In this document: positions 42,372-53,400 of the stretch, one piece after another
Layout: the number at the start of each line of letters is the position of its first letter
Numbering within the stretch: position 1 is the first letter of the stretch
NCBI GenBank assembly: GCA_022702485.1
Contig: JAJIYY010000001.1
Span: forward strand, 2,108,001-2,172,000
Direction: 5' to 3'
DNA length: 64,000 bases
DNA from: Simplicillium sp. C3G150-2
Taxonomy: Eukaryota; Ascomycota; Sordariomycetes; Hypocreales; Cordycipitaceae
Notes under the pieces: model-generated
What the model was told of the DNA's origin: nothing
What the model saw: only the letters and a program-made list of their open reading frames with translations
Databases searched by the model: none
Program-made: the position numbers and the translations under genes

Positions 42372-43297
42372 CTATGAGTCCGGATCCTTGTGCTTGTCTG
42401 TCCACCGAACCAATGCATCCCAATCAACACACTTGTGTCTGACCCCCCATCCGCTGGATCCTTGTGGTCTTAAAGTCTCGCCGTCGCTTTCCAAGAACGC
42501 TTCCAAACTGGAGTCTCCAGCACACATTATCCCCTGCCTGATGTAATCGAAGCAATGAGCAACATGGCCTGCCAGCGCCTTGTACGCCGGATGACCAGGC
42601 AGGTCAACAGGACCGTCCAGAATCCCTGGACCATCTTTGATGACAGCATACCAGGCTCCTCGGATGATCCTCCTGCAGAAAATTCATTACTATGTCTAAC
42701 TTCAAACCAAGTGTGGTGGTCTTTTCTTACATGCAGTGCAGTTGATGGAATGCCGCAACTGCGTATAACTGACTCCCTTCGAGTTTTCCATCGATGGAAG
42801 CAGGAAGCCCATAACGGCGCGCATCCTCAATCATGACAAACCCTATGCCAATTAGTATTCTATATTGAATGTATTACAGCTTCTTACTTACTCGAATGCA
42901 TCTCAGCCCATGCGTCGTCGCTATCATTGGTCTGATTGCCAGGGTTGAAGCGCTCATCCGGCATGAACAGAGTGGTCTTCAGTCGACTGGTCACCGCTGT
43001 AGATGAAGATATTAGTTCATCTGTAAGCAGTAAATTCCATGCTTCAAATTCAAACTCACTTTGAGGAACTACGGTCTGTAAAGACGCAGTATGTTGTCGG
43101 ACCCAAACGCCCAGCGTAGCAACCACCAACAGCCAGAAGCTAACTGCAACGAAGACATGCCAGCAGCGAACGTACATGTTGCTTGTTCTCGCTCCTAAAC
43201 GACACTTCTCACAATACTCATGAGAGACTTGGCTGTCTCTCCTCTCAGCACCAACATCTGCGTCTGCCAGTGGCAGTCTGTCGTATTGCTGCTCCAT
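42372..43297 (-). CDS. UstYa/DUF3328-family oxidase-like protein
   Basis: Four exons, 43297-43060, 42996-42892, 42842-42731 and 42672-42372, with introns of 63, 49 and 58 bp; 251 residues. A polar head with a Cys pair (EYCEKCRLG) precedes one membrane helix (HVFVAVSFWLLVVATLGVWV, about 50-69). The luminal part has the DUF3328 marks: DERFNPG with DDAWAEM, the first motif FHQLHCM, and the second HCFDYIRQGIMCAGD, i.e. the paired HxxHC/HCxDYxRQ signature. In dikaritin pathways (ustiloxin, asperipin, cyclochlorotine) UstYa-type proteins oxidatively cyclise or hydroxylate peptides in the secretory pathway. The second intron is only 49 bp; the third splits the codon directly after HxxHC. Confidence 0.9.
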
Positions 43298-43988
43298 TGC
43301 GCGTTGCTGTGTACAATTTGTGGAAGTGGTGGGTGATGAGTTCGCCAACAATGGCAGCGGCCGAGCTTGTCGTTGACCGCATGTTTCCTTTTGTCTTGGT
43401 GGATTGCATCATACAAACATTTCTAGTAATTATCTCAGGCCGCAGCAGAGATGATCCATGTCGGTAGGAGAGCCTAGACGTGTATCATTGTTCAAATCAG
43501 GCTGCGCGCCGGCGTGAGGCGGGCAAAGTCAGGGATATGTGTCACCAGGAGGCTCCTAGCTCCGGAAGAAATCATCCATTTGCGTCAGAATTATTACTTC
43601 GAAGCTAGGAAATTGGAGGCACACTGTTTGCTGTTTGAAGCGGGCGAGTGTGTCACGGCGGCGGCCGAATTGTCGAGGGCATCTCGGTAAGTGCCTTGAA
43701 CAATGCCAGGCGACGACATCCAGTGACATTCAGTGACATCCAGAGCCTCGGCATATGAACTTCAGGGAGTGGCGACATTGCCATTTCGGTTTTGTAAATG
43801 TTGCGAAAAGATTTGTAGGTAGGACCGTCTCTCGTTTCTGGAGACGGGCACCGTGAGCCTGTCTGCAGAGTATATAGGCCTGCTCTGTCCCTACTGATAG
43901 ATCATAGCTCCTCAGAGAATCTCAATCTTCCAATCAACACAGAAACTCAAACACAAACACCAGAAATTCCATTTCACCCATCACGACA
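43298..43988. promoter_or_regulatory. Divergent promoter between the UstYa-like gene and the secreted peptide gene
   Basis: 691 bp separate the two start codons. A TATATA at 43871-43876 serves the plus-strand peptide gene. Short repeats of CAGTGACAT at 43721-43740 and a small hairpin (CGTCTC/GAGACG) near 43827-43847 are also present. Confidence 0.45.
43871..43876 (+). promoter_or_regulatory. TATA box of the 44-residue secreted peptide gene
   Basis: TATATA lies 118 bp upstream of the ATG at 43989, followed by a C/A-rich, G-poor leader from about 43,920 to 43,988, as in strongly expressed fungal genes. Confidence 0.55.
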
Positions 43989-44196
43989 ATGCAATTCCAG
44001 TCCTACTTCGCGGTGATGGCGGCTGTTTTCCTCGGCTTGACCGTCGCCTCGCCCATGGCTCAGGGAGCTGGTGCCGTTCAAGCTCGTGTAAGTTTTTCTT
44101 GAACTGTCCTTTCACAAATATGCCTTCAAAATAATTTACAACCATGCTAACATTGAGTAGCAGGACCGCCCTGAGCACGTCGTGGATTCCGAGTAG
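43989..44196 (+). CDS. Tiny secreted peptide precursor (44 aa)
   Basis: Two exons, 43989-44087 and 44161-44196, with a 73-bp intron (GTAAGT...CATGCTAACATTGAGTAG) in phase 0. The first 21 residues form a signal peptide (MQFQSYFAVMAAVFLGLTVA). The remaining 23 residues begin SPMAQGAGAVQAR and end RPEHVVDSE. The acceptor is a TAGCAG tandem (NAGNAG), so a second isoform lacking one Gln is expected. No Lys-Arg Kex2 site and no repeated core are present, so it is not a typical multi-core dikaritin precursor. It is divergent from the UstYa-like gene across 691 bp. Evidence for a real gene is the TATA box, CA-rich leader, signal peptide and good splice signals. Confidence 0.6.
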
Positions 44197-44631
44197 AAGT
44201 TGCCACTGGGGCGAATACTTGAGAAGACTCTTTTTGTGGGAGCCTTGACAAATTATTTTCAGTGATTTGGAGGAAAATGAACTTTTTATTTGTTTCTCTT
44301 GAGTATAGGAGGACGTTTGATGAGTGTTAGATAGTGGTTCAAGTGAGACCGTCACATCACTTTGGAGTGAGTGGTGAACTCCACAATAGCAACATCAACG
44401 TCAAACGCTTTGAGCTTCGCTTCGCCTCGTGAATTTAAACTTAACATTACAACCCACGAGCTTCGGCACCGCATCGCCTCCGGCTCTGTCGCGCATAGTC
44501 CGCCATACATCGTTAACTGTGCCTCTGCATCTCTTAATTATGATATCTATTCAGAGCAGCGTTCAATAGTCACCGCGCCATCGACTGCCCCTTCAAATCA
44601 CCACCCTCTCTCCCACAGGCCTGCGCCCATC
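44197..44631. other. Spacer and MED5 promoter
   Basis: The MED5 frame is open upstream to about 44371 but contains no in-frame ATG before 44632, so this part is taken as leader. No other gene is seen. Confidence 0.45.
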
Positions 44632-47600
44632 ATGGCCTCCCGCCTCGCTGCGCGCCGCGCCCTTGAAGAAGGCATGCAGTACTGGAACAACTTTGTCCAG
44701 CAATGCATCTCCCAGCGCCTCGAAACCGATCGCTTCACCGACTTCGTCCGCCTCGTCTACGCCAAACACCCGCTGCAACCATTCCTCATTGCCGACTTCT
44801 TCCTCCGACCTCAACCACACAACGATTACAGCGTCGATCCGCGCATTCCTCTCTACGTCCAAGTCCTCAGCCACCTGAAGTTTATCGACGCGCCGTCAAT
44901 CCTCAAGGCGCTGTATATTCACTCTGCGCTGCACGGCCGAGTTGCACCGACCGAACAAGATAAAGAGAAAGATGAGGGCGCAGAGAAAAAGCAACCGCTC
45001 AAGCGATGGAAGAGCTCGTCGTGGTCGGAGGAAATGATGTTCTACCACGTCATCAAGACGGTTGTGGAGGGCACAGCGTTCAAGGACGCGCGCGGCGCAT
45101 TGGACCTGGTCAGCGTCATCTGCAAATGGATGGATTTGTTCGTCGCTGCGTCGGCGGCTGACCTTGTTGCTGACCAGCAGGACATGCAGGCGCGCGAGGA
45201 AATGGAGGTTGCTCGCGCTGCTTTCGTTCCTCTGCTGCTGCGCCTGACAGATAATATCCCATTGCTGCAGTCGCTGGAGAAGTCGTTTGCGAGAAAGATT
45301 CGCAAGGAGCTTTCCACGAGTCTTGGCGCGTTCGTCCAGACGCTCCAGCCTGTTCCTCAGATCATTGAAAAGCTGGAGAGCTTTCGAACAGAGGTCCTGG
45401 AGCGCATGGATCCCAGAGACAAGAAGAAGAATGCTGCGACAAACGTGGTCATGGATGAGTTGTTGGATTCCGCGGCTGGGTTGAACAGTTTCGTCATTCC
45501 CGATTTTCCAATTAACATCACTAGAGCTGGATTATACATTTATCTCAATGCATCGGTAAGGAACCTCTTGTCAGGCTGCTCAGCCCATAACTAACATCTA
45601 TAGCTCGTCGGTCGACCTGTTATTGACGATACCGCCCTCATTTCATTCATAAACAACCGATACCAAGGCGACACACAGTCCAGCGCCATCGACCTCATTC
45701 TAGCCTCCTTCGATATACTGGCCAATGCCGTCTTCCGAAACGAAGCTCCCCGCGACGCTCACATCTTACGATCATATCTCATCAACAAAGTACCGCTACT
45801 CCTCCTCCAAATCTGTCCACCACAATTCTCCACGACGTCGGCAGAGTTCTGCATCACCGAAGCGCTTAATCAAGTTGATACGAGTGTCTTCCCTACGGCG
45901 TCGCAGATGTTTGACGAAACACGAAACAACAACCCATATACAGAAAGCGTTCGAGAAGAGTTCTGTGCTGCGTGTGCGTTGCATGGACTGGTTGAGCGAG
46001 AACATGTCGACAGAATTCTAGGAGAGACATCAATGTCCTACGAGCCGTCGCTGCAGAAAGCATCCAAGGAGAAGCTCTTCCAAGACTGTCTGTCTGACCC
46101 AGAAAAGATCCAAGGATTGACGCGCGAGATTGAAAAGATGGACGGAAACGTCGGCGCTGTGTGCCAGGCGTTGGTAGAGTTGATGCGCCATCTTGCCACG
46201 AACAAGGAGACTGGCTCGCTGAAACCCATCTGCACACAGCTCGCTCAGAAGCCACAAGCGCTTGATGTTTTGCTGCTGTTTGATAAGCTTCCCACAATAT
46301 TGGGACCATTGTGCCAGCTCCTCGATGGTTGGAGATATGAAGAAGATCAGGCTGAATATCAGCCAGTGTACGAAGAGTTTGGTTCTGTTTTGCTTCTCGT
46401 CTTGGCATTTGTGTATCGTTACAATCTGAAGCCATCTGATTTGGGACTTGGTGCGGATTCGGCAGTGGCTAAAATCATCACTCGTGCCCATGTGCCTCGA
46501 GCAATGAGCGAAGTGACAGAGCAGGAGAAGGGACATATTAATGGCTGGATCCAGGGTCTCTTTGACAGCGAAGCAGGTGGTTTGGGTGATGACTTGATGT
46601 CGTCTTGTCCGCCAAACGAGTTCTATCTGTTGATTGCGACCATCTTCAAGAACATTGTTGTCGCGTATACTCATGGGTATCTTAGTGAGGAAAGCCTCAA
46701 AAGCGGCATAGAGTGTAAGTGCATCGATTGACACCACCTCTGTAATCTATACTGACCCAGCATAGATTTGGTCGACACTTTCCTGCTGCCGTCTTTGGCA
46801 CCTGCTATGCTGTTCCTCTCCGACTATATCTGGGTAGACCAGAAGGAACAAAAGTGCGTCGTCAAAATTTTGCAATTACTGCTGAGTCCAAGCTCAATCT
46901 CAGGAGAAGCATCAACAATGCTCTCGTCTGTCAAGAACCTGGTCGCCACACCGCTGGAGCACGCACTGCGAACATATCAACGATCAGATCCCAAGAACCA
47001 AGACATTGAGCCTTTGCTACAAACACTCAGAGATAGCTTGCCACTGTCACGCCGAACAGGAGCTGCTCAACAAAACGAACTACACAACTGGGCAATGGGC
47101 TCTAGCACGGGTCTCATGGGCGCCATCCGACACACAATACAAGGACTCGTGCAATGGAGCATGCAGCCAGGAATGAATGCCATGCCGGCATCTTACACGC
47201 ATCGCCAAATCATTGCAGCCCTCAAAATTGGCGGACCAAAACGATTGCTGAGAGTAATTGTCGAGGAACTTCGCAACCAAACAGAGGCGGGCACCGGAAA
47301 CATTGGGTACGACGTTGCAGCCGCGCTGGTTTGCGCTCCCAACGTGACTAGCGACGCGCCGCCCATGATGCTCGATGCAGCAGGTGGCATGCTAGCCAGC
47401 CCACAACGATCGCTAGGCTTGCGGGACTGCCTCAAGTCCGAGGCGGAAGACTACAAAAAGATCCAAAAGAAGGATGCCATTCTCGCCGAAACCATTGTGC
47501 GACTGCATAGAAGAGTCGAAGCGCAGCTGGTGATGCCGGAGACGCAAGCAATGCTGCAGCCAGAATTGACGCTCGACATGGCCGCAACGGACGGCGCAGG

Positions 47601-47802
47601 TCTGGGTGACACTGGTCTAGGCGACGCGATGGCTGCTGCGGCGGCAGCGGCTGCTGGCTCAGGCGACGCAATGGCAATGGACACGTCGGGATTGGACTTG
47701 AGCTTGGGCGGAGCTGGGGATGGCGGAGATGCAGACTTGTTTGGGTTGGACACTAGCATGGACGTATTTGACGGATGGGATACAATGGATTTGGGAAATT
47801 AG
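44632..47802 (+). CDS. MED5: Mediator complex subunit 5 (Med5/Nut1)
   Basis: Three exons, 44632-45555, 45604-46714 and 46766-47802, with introns of 48 and 51 bp; 1023 residues. The ATG gives MASRLAARRALEEG; the protein is almost all alpha-helix. Matching features are the N-terminal WNNFVQQCISQR block, the conserved LVGRPVIDDTALISFINNRY at the start of exon 2, and the C-terminal HRQIIAALKIGGPKRLLR with an acidic Ala/Gly/Asp-rich tail containing an A8 run. Med5 belongs to the Mediator tail module in fungi, linking activators to RNA polymerase II. Length is usual for Sordariomycetes. Introns lie at positions that would truncate the protein if retained. Confidence 0.9.
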
Positions 47803-48254
47803 CAATGACCTGAATACCATGACAAAGGCAAATACATTGACGGGGGGGAGTTGGTGCATGCACTGGTTGAAGATCACGGCAGAGGTTGAATCGCTTACAC
47901 AGTATGTCTTTTTTGTGACACTTGGGGCGTTGGGGTTTTGTACTGTAATGTTATATATAGCAACGGAGAAATTATTTCCTTGGACAGAGTCTCGGTAGTC
48001 GAGGATCGGCGGCGTGGTAGCGATTACACGATGGAGTTTTTGACCTTCCCGACTGCGACTAGAGTGTGGGGAGACCTTTTGGTTTCAGAGTCTCAATGCA
48101 ACCTTGTAGAAGCGAGAGCTAAAATGGACTACTTGGAGAAGAGTTGTGAGCGCGGCTAACGAGAGCGCGCCAGCCATATATAGCAGCTCATGTGTCCGCC
48201 TCTTTTGGACATGTCAATCACTCAGCAGTCAAGTTTACAGCAAGCAACCTTACA
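47803..48254. other. Spacer between MED5 and the DUF3472-like gene
   Basis: A TATATAG at 48176 lies about 80 bp upstream of the ATG at 48255. No other feature is seen. Confidence 0.5.
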
Positions 48255-48983
48255 ATGTTGGCTTCAGCGTCTCTGGCCATGTTGGCCCTCGTCCCCTCCG
48301 TCCTGGGCTACGGACACATCATCAACCACGCCTGGACCATCAACGCCCCCTCGGACGGCCTAAGCGATCTGACGTTCCCCATCACTCTGAACCAAGTCCA
48401 CCACGACCGCGGCTACTACTTTGCCCAACAATTCAACTTTTACAACAACATCTCGGTGGGCTACATCGGCGTCCAGCCCCGCAAGGACAGCAAGAGCGGC
48501 AAGCCCGTGCTGCACGCCGCCTTCTCATCGTTCCAAAAGGGTGCCACGTCCAAACACCCCAACTGCACCGACGGCGCAGACGGCGGCTCAGGCGTCAGCT
48601 GCGCGATTGAGTTTGCCGGCGGCTCGTACGACCACACGTGGAACTACACCGTGGACAACACCGAGGGCACGACGTGGCGCGGCCGCATGATCGACACGGT
48701 TACGGGGGATAGTCACGAAGTGGGCGTGTGGACGCTTCCGGAGACGGCGGGCAAGATTCGCCCAAACCAATTGGGCTTCTTTGAGTATTATCCGTGGAAT
48801 GGGGAGCCGGCGGACTGTCCCAACTTGCCGTTGGCGGAGGTGACGTTTGGGTGGCCGACGAGCAGCCAGGGCAGCGGTGGGTTGATTAAGGAGCCATATG
48901 AGGTGGGTGATTGTAAGGGCAAGACGAATGCGACGTGGACGAGGGTTGAGGAGGGATGGGTGCAAAAGGCGGGATTCGTTTAA
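48255..48983 (+). CDS. Secreted DUF3472-like protein
   Basis: Single exon, 242 residues. The ATG at 48255 gives a clear signal peptide (MLASASLAMLALVPSVLG); the frame is open upstream but has no earlier ATG. The body has several aromatic beta-strand-like segments (GYYFAQQFNFYNNISVGYIG, VLHAAFSSFQKG), the Cys-containing SCAIEFAGGSYDHTWNY, and a closing FFEYYPWNGEPADCPNLP. This follows the DUF3472 pattern of secreted fungal and bacterial proteins, function unknown. Several N-glycosylation sites occur (NNIS, NCT, NYT, NAT). A TATATA box lies about 80 bp upstream. Confidence 0.75.
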   Translation: MLASASLAMLALVPSVLGYGHIINHAWTINAPSDGLSDLTFPITLNQVHHDRGYYFAQQFNFYNNISVGYIGVQPRKDSKSGKPVLHAAFSSFQKGATSKHPNCTDGADGGSGVSCAIEFAGGSYDHTWNYTVDNTEGTTWRGRMIDTVTGDSHEVGVWTLPETAGKIRPNQLGFFEYYPWNGEPADCPNLPLAEVTFGWPTSSQGSGGLIKEPYEVGDCKGKTNATWTRVEEGWVQKAGFV

Positions 48984-49290
48984 TTTTGATACTTTGACTT
49001 CTTATGAGATTGAGTTTGATGAGATGAGATGAGTTTGAGATGCATTGTTGAAGCCATTGTAATATCGAACTGTGGCGCATGCGCGTCCCCCACATTCCAG
49101 CCACACCAGAATTGGCCACATCGCCGACTCGAACCTCCAACTCCAGAAGCTCATTGCGTCTTTCTCGACTCTTCCCTTTCCACTCCCTCCCTTTTTCTGT
49201 GTGCTGCTTTTCTTTCCTCTTTTTCATTGCACCTCCATTCTTTGTTCAACAGTTCAATTGAATTCTGTCTTTAGTTCTTACCATCCCATA
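48984..49290. other. Spacer and leader of the TRAP-alpha gene
   Basis: 49,190-49,260 is pyrimidine-rich, as in many fungal leaders. No other feature is seen. Confidence 0.5.
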
Positions 49291-50187
49291 ATGCTTTTCA
49301 AGTCTTCCCTTCTCTTCCTGGCTGCTGCCATTGGCGCCGTAGCTCAGGTACGTTTTTTTGGAGCCCTCCCATCGCGACAACCCTCAATTACTGACTTGAC
49401 TTCCCAGGATGAACCCGCGGAAGCTCCCCCCGTCGTCAACGCCCCCGCCGAACTCAAAGCCGACGTCAAAGTAACCTTCCCCGACGCCGACATCCTCGGC
49501 CTGCGCCTCATCAACGGCAAGCCCACCCGCGCCGTCGTCGACATCACCAACAAGGAAGACGGCCCCATCTCCGTCGCCTTTGTCGCGGGAGCCCTCTCCA
49601 ACCCCGAGGTCCTCCCCGAGGGAACCCCGGCCTACCAGTCAATTGTGCGCAACTTGACCGCCGTGCAGTACAATGCTGCCATTGAGGTCGGCGAGACCAA
49701 GTCCCTAAGCTACGCTTTCGCCCAGGACCTGCACCCCCAGGATGTGCGCTTGCAGATCTTGGCCGTCGTGACCAATGACAAGGGAGGGCTGTTCCAGGTC
49801 CCTGCCTACGATGCCATTGCTGCTGTTGTTGAGCCCCCTACTAGCTTCTTTGATCCTCAGATGTAAGTTCCTCCACACTTTGAGTGTCTCTCCAACTTCA
49901 CCCACCTAAACTGTACTGACACACGCGACAGCATCTTCCTCTACCTCGTCCTCACTGGCGCCTTCGCTGGCACCATCTACTTCGTCTACAAGACCTGGAT
50001 CGAGGCCCTCTTCCCCCAACCCGCCAAGAAGCCTGCCCCCAAGAAGGCCCGCAAGTCCCTCGAGCCCGAGACCGTTGCCGCTGATGCCACTGGCGTCGCT
50101 GGCAAGTACGACGAGAGCTGGATCCCCGAGCACCACATTAACCGACCCAATGCTAAGCGTGCCAAGAGCGGCACTCCCAAGAAATAA
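49291..50187 (+). CDS. Translocon-associated protein alpha / Irc22 homolog
   Basis: Three exons, 49291-49347, 49408-49862 and 49932-50187, with introns of 60 and 69 bp; 255 residues. Signal peptide 1-19 (MLFKSSLLFLAAAIGAVAQ), then an acidic start (DEPAEAPP) and an Ig-like luminal domain (FPDADILGLRLINGKPTRAV...FVAGALSNPEV). One membrane helix (IFLYLVLTGAFAGTIYFVY) follows, then a basic cytosolic tail ending RAKSGTPKK. This is the TRAP-alpha (SSR1) layout; the yeast relative is Irc22. It acts at the ER translocon to help insertion of some secretory and membrane proteins. The first intron lies exactly after the signal peptide. Confidence 0.88.
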
Positions 50188-50468
50188 ATTGACAAGAGTT
50201 GACCTGGTCTTATTTTTATGTTTTCGAGCTCAATACAAAAAGGAGTCTTGTAACGGTAGTTTTGTATAGGAACATGAAGCATTGGATAGGAAAGAGGAAT
50301 TGCATCGTAATGCATAATGAGTTGTGATAGTTCAATGATGACAATACCAAACTCAACACCACCGAAACGAAATACGTGAGGCAAACCACTTGAGCAAATA
50401 CGTGAAACAAAATGGCTAGAGCAAAACAAATATATAGTCTACATGCGCGTGTACATCATTTACGTGAA

Positions 50469-53400
50469 TCATGACTTCATCCTCCCCTCAGCAGCTTCCG
50501 CAGCCAAATAGCTCATCACCGCCCTCTCCTGCACAGCTCCATCTCCTCTATTCCCATCTCTCTCATTCGCAGCATCTCTCCCACCAAACAAGCATTCCCA
50601 CAAGTCGCCCCCCTCTACCATCTCACCCGCGGACCGATCCTTGCTCATCAGCTTGGAGAGCGCAGCATGTTCCAGCTCGAGCGTGTTTGCTTCCTCAATG
50701 CTAGCATCGAGAAGTGCTTTCGACTTGCTCGACGTCCTGCCCATGTGTTCCATGCGGCGTTGGACCGACAGGTTGTAAATAGATTCTTCCACAGTTCCAG
50801 ACACAAGATACAGCCATACAGTGGTTTCGTTCAATTGGCCAATACGGTCGACTCGGGCAATGGCCTGTAGTTCAAGAGCGGTGTTGAGCAGCGGCTCGCA
50901 CAGGAAGACGTGGCTTGCGTTGACTAGGTTCAGTCCGCTTGAGTGGGCGCGCGCGTGAAGTAGGAAAACTTCTACGGCGGGATCGGATTTGAACTTGGTG
51001 ATGCCGTTGGGCTCGTCGATGGATGCAAAGCCGATCCTAAAGCGTCGGAATGCTGTTTGCAGAATGTGCAGGAAGTCGCGGTATTGGGAAAATACAATCG
51101 CCTTGGCACCGGGGTCGGACTCTCGCAGCCAGAGGAGGTGGCGGACGAGTGCGTCCACTTTGGTTGTGAACGACGGGCCGTCGAGTTCAATGTTCTTGAT
51201 CTCCTCGAGCTTTTCTTGGTTGAATTCGGAGTAAATCGTCGTGCTCTTGGAGCCGTTGGTATGTCTCCGTTCTGTTGACGATTCTGACTGTCGCGCTGCT
51301 GTTTCGTTGTGCACTTGCAGCTGTTGTGGCTTGATGGTGATGTCGTGCAAGTTGTCCTGCTTAAGTGGCTTCTTGCAGACAGGGCAATTCTTGTGTGACT
51401 TGAACCACAGCATCATGCATTCCTTGCAGAATTGATGGCCACAGACCGTCAAGACACCAGTCGAGAAAGGCATTTGGCAAATGACGCACATGCGTGGTTC
51501 GTTGGACTTTGAGCCGCTTTCCTTGAGATTCAACACTGCGTCCATGTTAGCGAGGTTTTGCAATCTACGAAATAGGAGTACTTACGATATCTGTGTTTTG
51601 CCTCTGCCGATGAAAGCTTCTTTTGTAGATCGCTCTCAATCTTCTTCATCCTCTCCTCGGCAGCGTCTGTCTTTGGCCCATCATAGACCAGGACAGCATC
51701 GGAAACGACCTGCAGCTGACGGTAGTATTCCAATCTTGCATTCATCGCGTCTTTAAAGCTCTCAATTTCGGATTCAAGAGCCAGTGCCGCCTTGTTTTGC
51801 TCGTTGAGAATCGTCTGTGTAGACTTGAGAAGGTCAGAGACCACCCGGTTTTCGATTGCTTCACGTTGGCTCATGGTTCCATCGCGAGTCAACCTCGTCT
51901 GCAAGCCGCGAAGTTCTCCGATTGCTCCACGCATGGAAATTTGTGACTGCTTTGGCTTCAGCTGCGCGCGGATCTCCAATAGCTCAAGCATCTTTTCTGG
52001 CGCAGGGCCGCCACCAGACTTTGCGAGTCGAATGCTGGTCTCGATTTCGTGCTTCACAAGTTCATTGGTTTGTCCAGAAATGGCGTCTTGTCTATCGCAA
52101 ATTGCACTACGTAGTGCTTGCACGTATACCATGAGCTCGTCCTGTATTTTGGCCGAGTCTGCCAATTCTTCACCAGTCGTTTCCACTTCGTCCTCTTCAT
52201 CCAGCAGCGCTCGTAGTGAAAGCTGAATAACGTGCTCTCGCCACTCGTCTAGGATGTTGGCTTGCTCATTCAGCTCCGCGTAGAGCACTTCCAGTCGGTC
52301 AATTACCCGGCCACTCTCGATGCCTCGTTCCGACTTCACCTCTAGCTCAGGTATCTCTGTAAACGACTGCGTATTCGCCTTTCGCGCGATCCGAGTCATG
52401 TGGCGATTGGCTTTGCGATAGCTCTCTCTCAAGATTTCTCTTCGCAAAACCTTGGCATCCTCGTATCCTTTGTCTTCCAGCTTCTTCAGCTCTTTGAACT
52501 CCTCCGAGTCTGGTTCAGTCATTTCTGCGTTGTCTCGGATTTGGAAAGCGGCGTTGGCGCAGAAGAAAACAGATTTGTGATGCAACTCCAAGGCGTTTCG
52601 TAGTCGTCGGCGCAACTCCGATACTTTCCCAGATGCTTCAATGCTTTCCAGCTCGTCCTCAGAAAGCGAATCGTCTGAATCATCGCCTCGAGTGGATTTT
52701 ATTACTTGGGTTTTGTCCGACTTGTGTTCCGCGACTGCGCTATCGAATTTTGATCGAGCCTCTTCAACAAGTTTTGCCGTTTCCACTCGAACTTCCTCCC
52801 AAATCACACGGGCTTCCTTAACCCGCGGACTGTTTTCATACAGCTGGCCTCTTGTCAATCGGCTTAGCAAGTACGCTCGCTCATCGTTTCTTATCGAGAT
52901 TTCGCTTTGCTCCAGCATAGCATTGAGAACCTCATCAACGGTTCTCATCGGCCTCTCTTTGCTGTATCCAAGGACGCGACGATTGTATACTCCTACTTCT
53001 GGGTGAAGTGCGGATTGTCGAAGACGTGTCAGCCAAGTCCGCATCTCATGCTCGTAGTCTTCTTCTGTCCAATCTTCGACGAGCGGTGCACCTTGCAGAT
53101 CAAAGCCACATGCCTCCGCCATTTCTTTGTACAGAGACTGATAGTGCTGCTCTTCAACTGCGCTGAACGGCATGCTGATGACGTATCGGTTCTGGTGCGG
53201 TAGCATGATTTCGTCGCGAACCAATGCTTTTGTGTGACGAAGCGAGATTGTTCTGAACAGCTGTTGAAAGTCTAATTTGTGCCCACGTATCAGCGCGTTC
53301 CAACCCGGCGTATACGAGCAGAAAGGCTGGTACCACAAGAACTGCAACAGACCGAGCAGATCTTTGACATCGTCTTTGACCGGGGTTCCAGTGATGGCCC

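Noticed and set aside
44371..44631. Upstream extension of the MED5 frame
   Set aside because: Open but without an in-frame ATG; the start at 44632 gives the expected N-terminus.
49121..49140. GGTTCGAGT on the minus strand suggesting a tRNA
   Set aside because: The flanking 5-bp T-stem does not pair; it lies in the TRAP-alpha leader.
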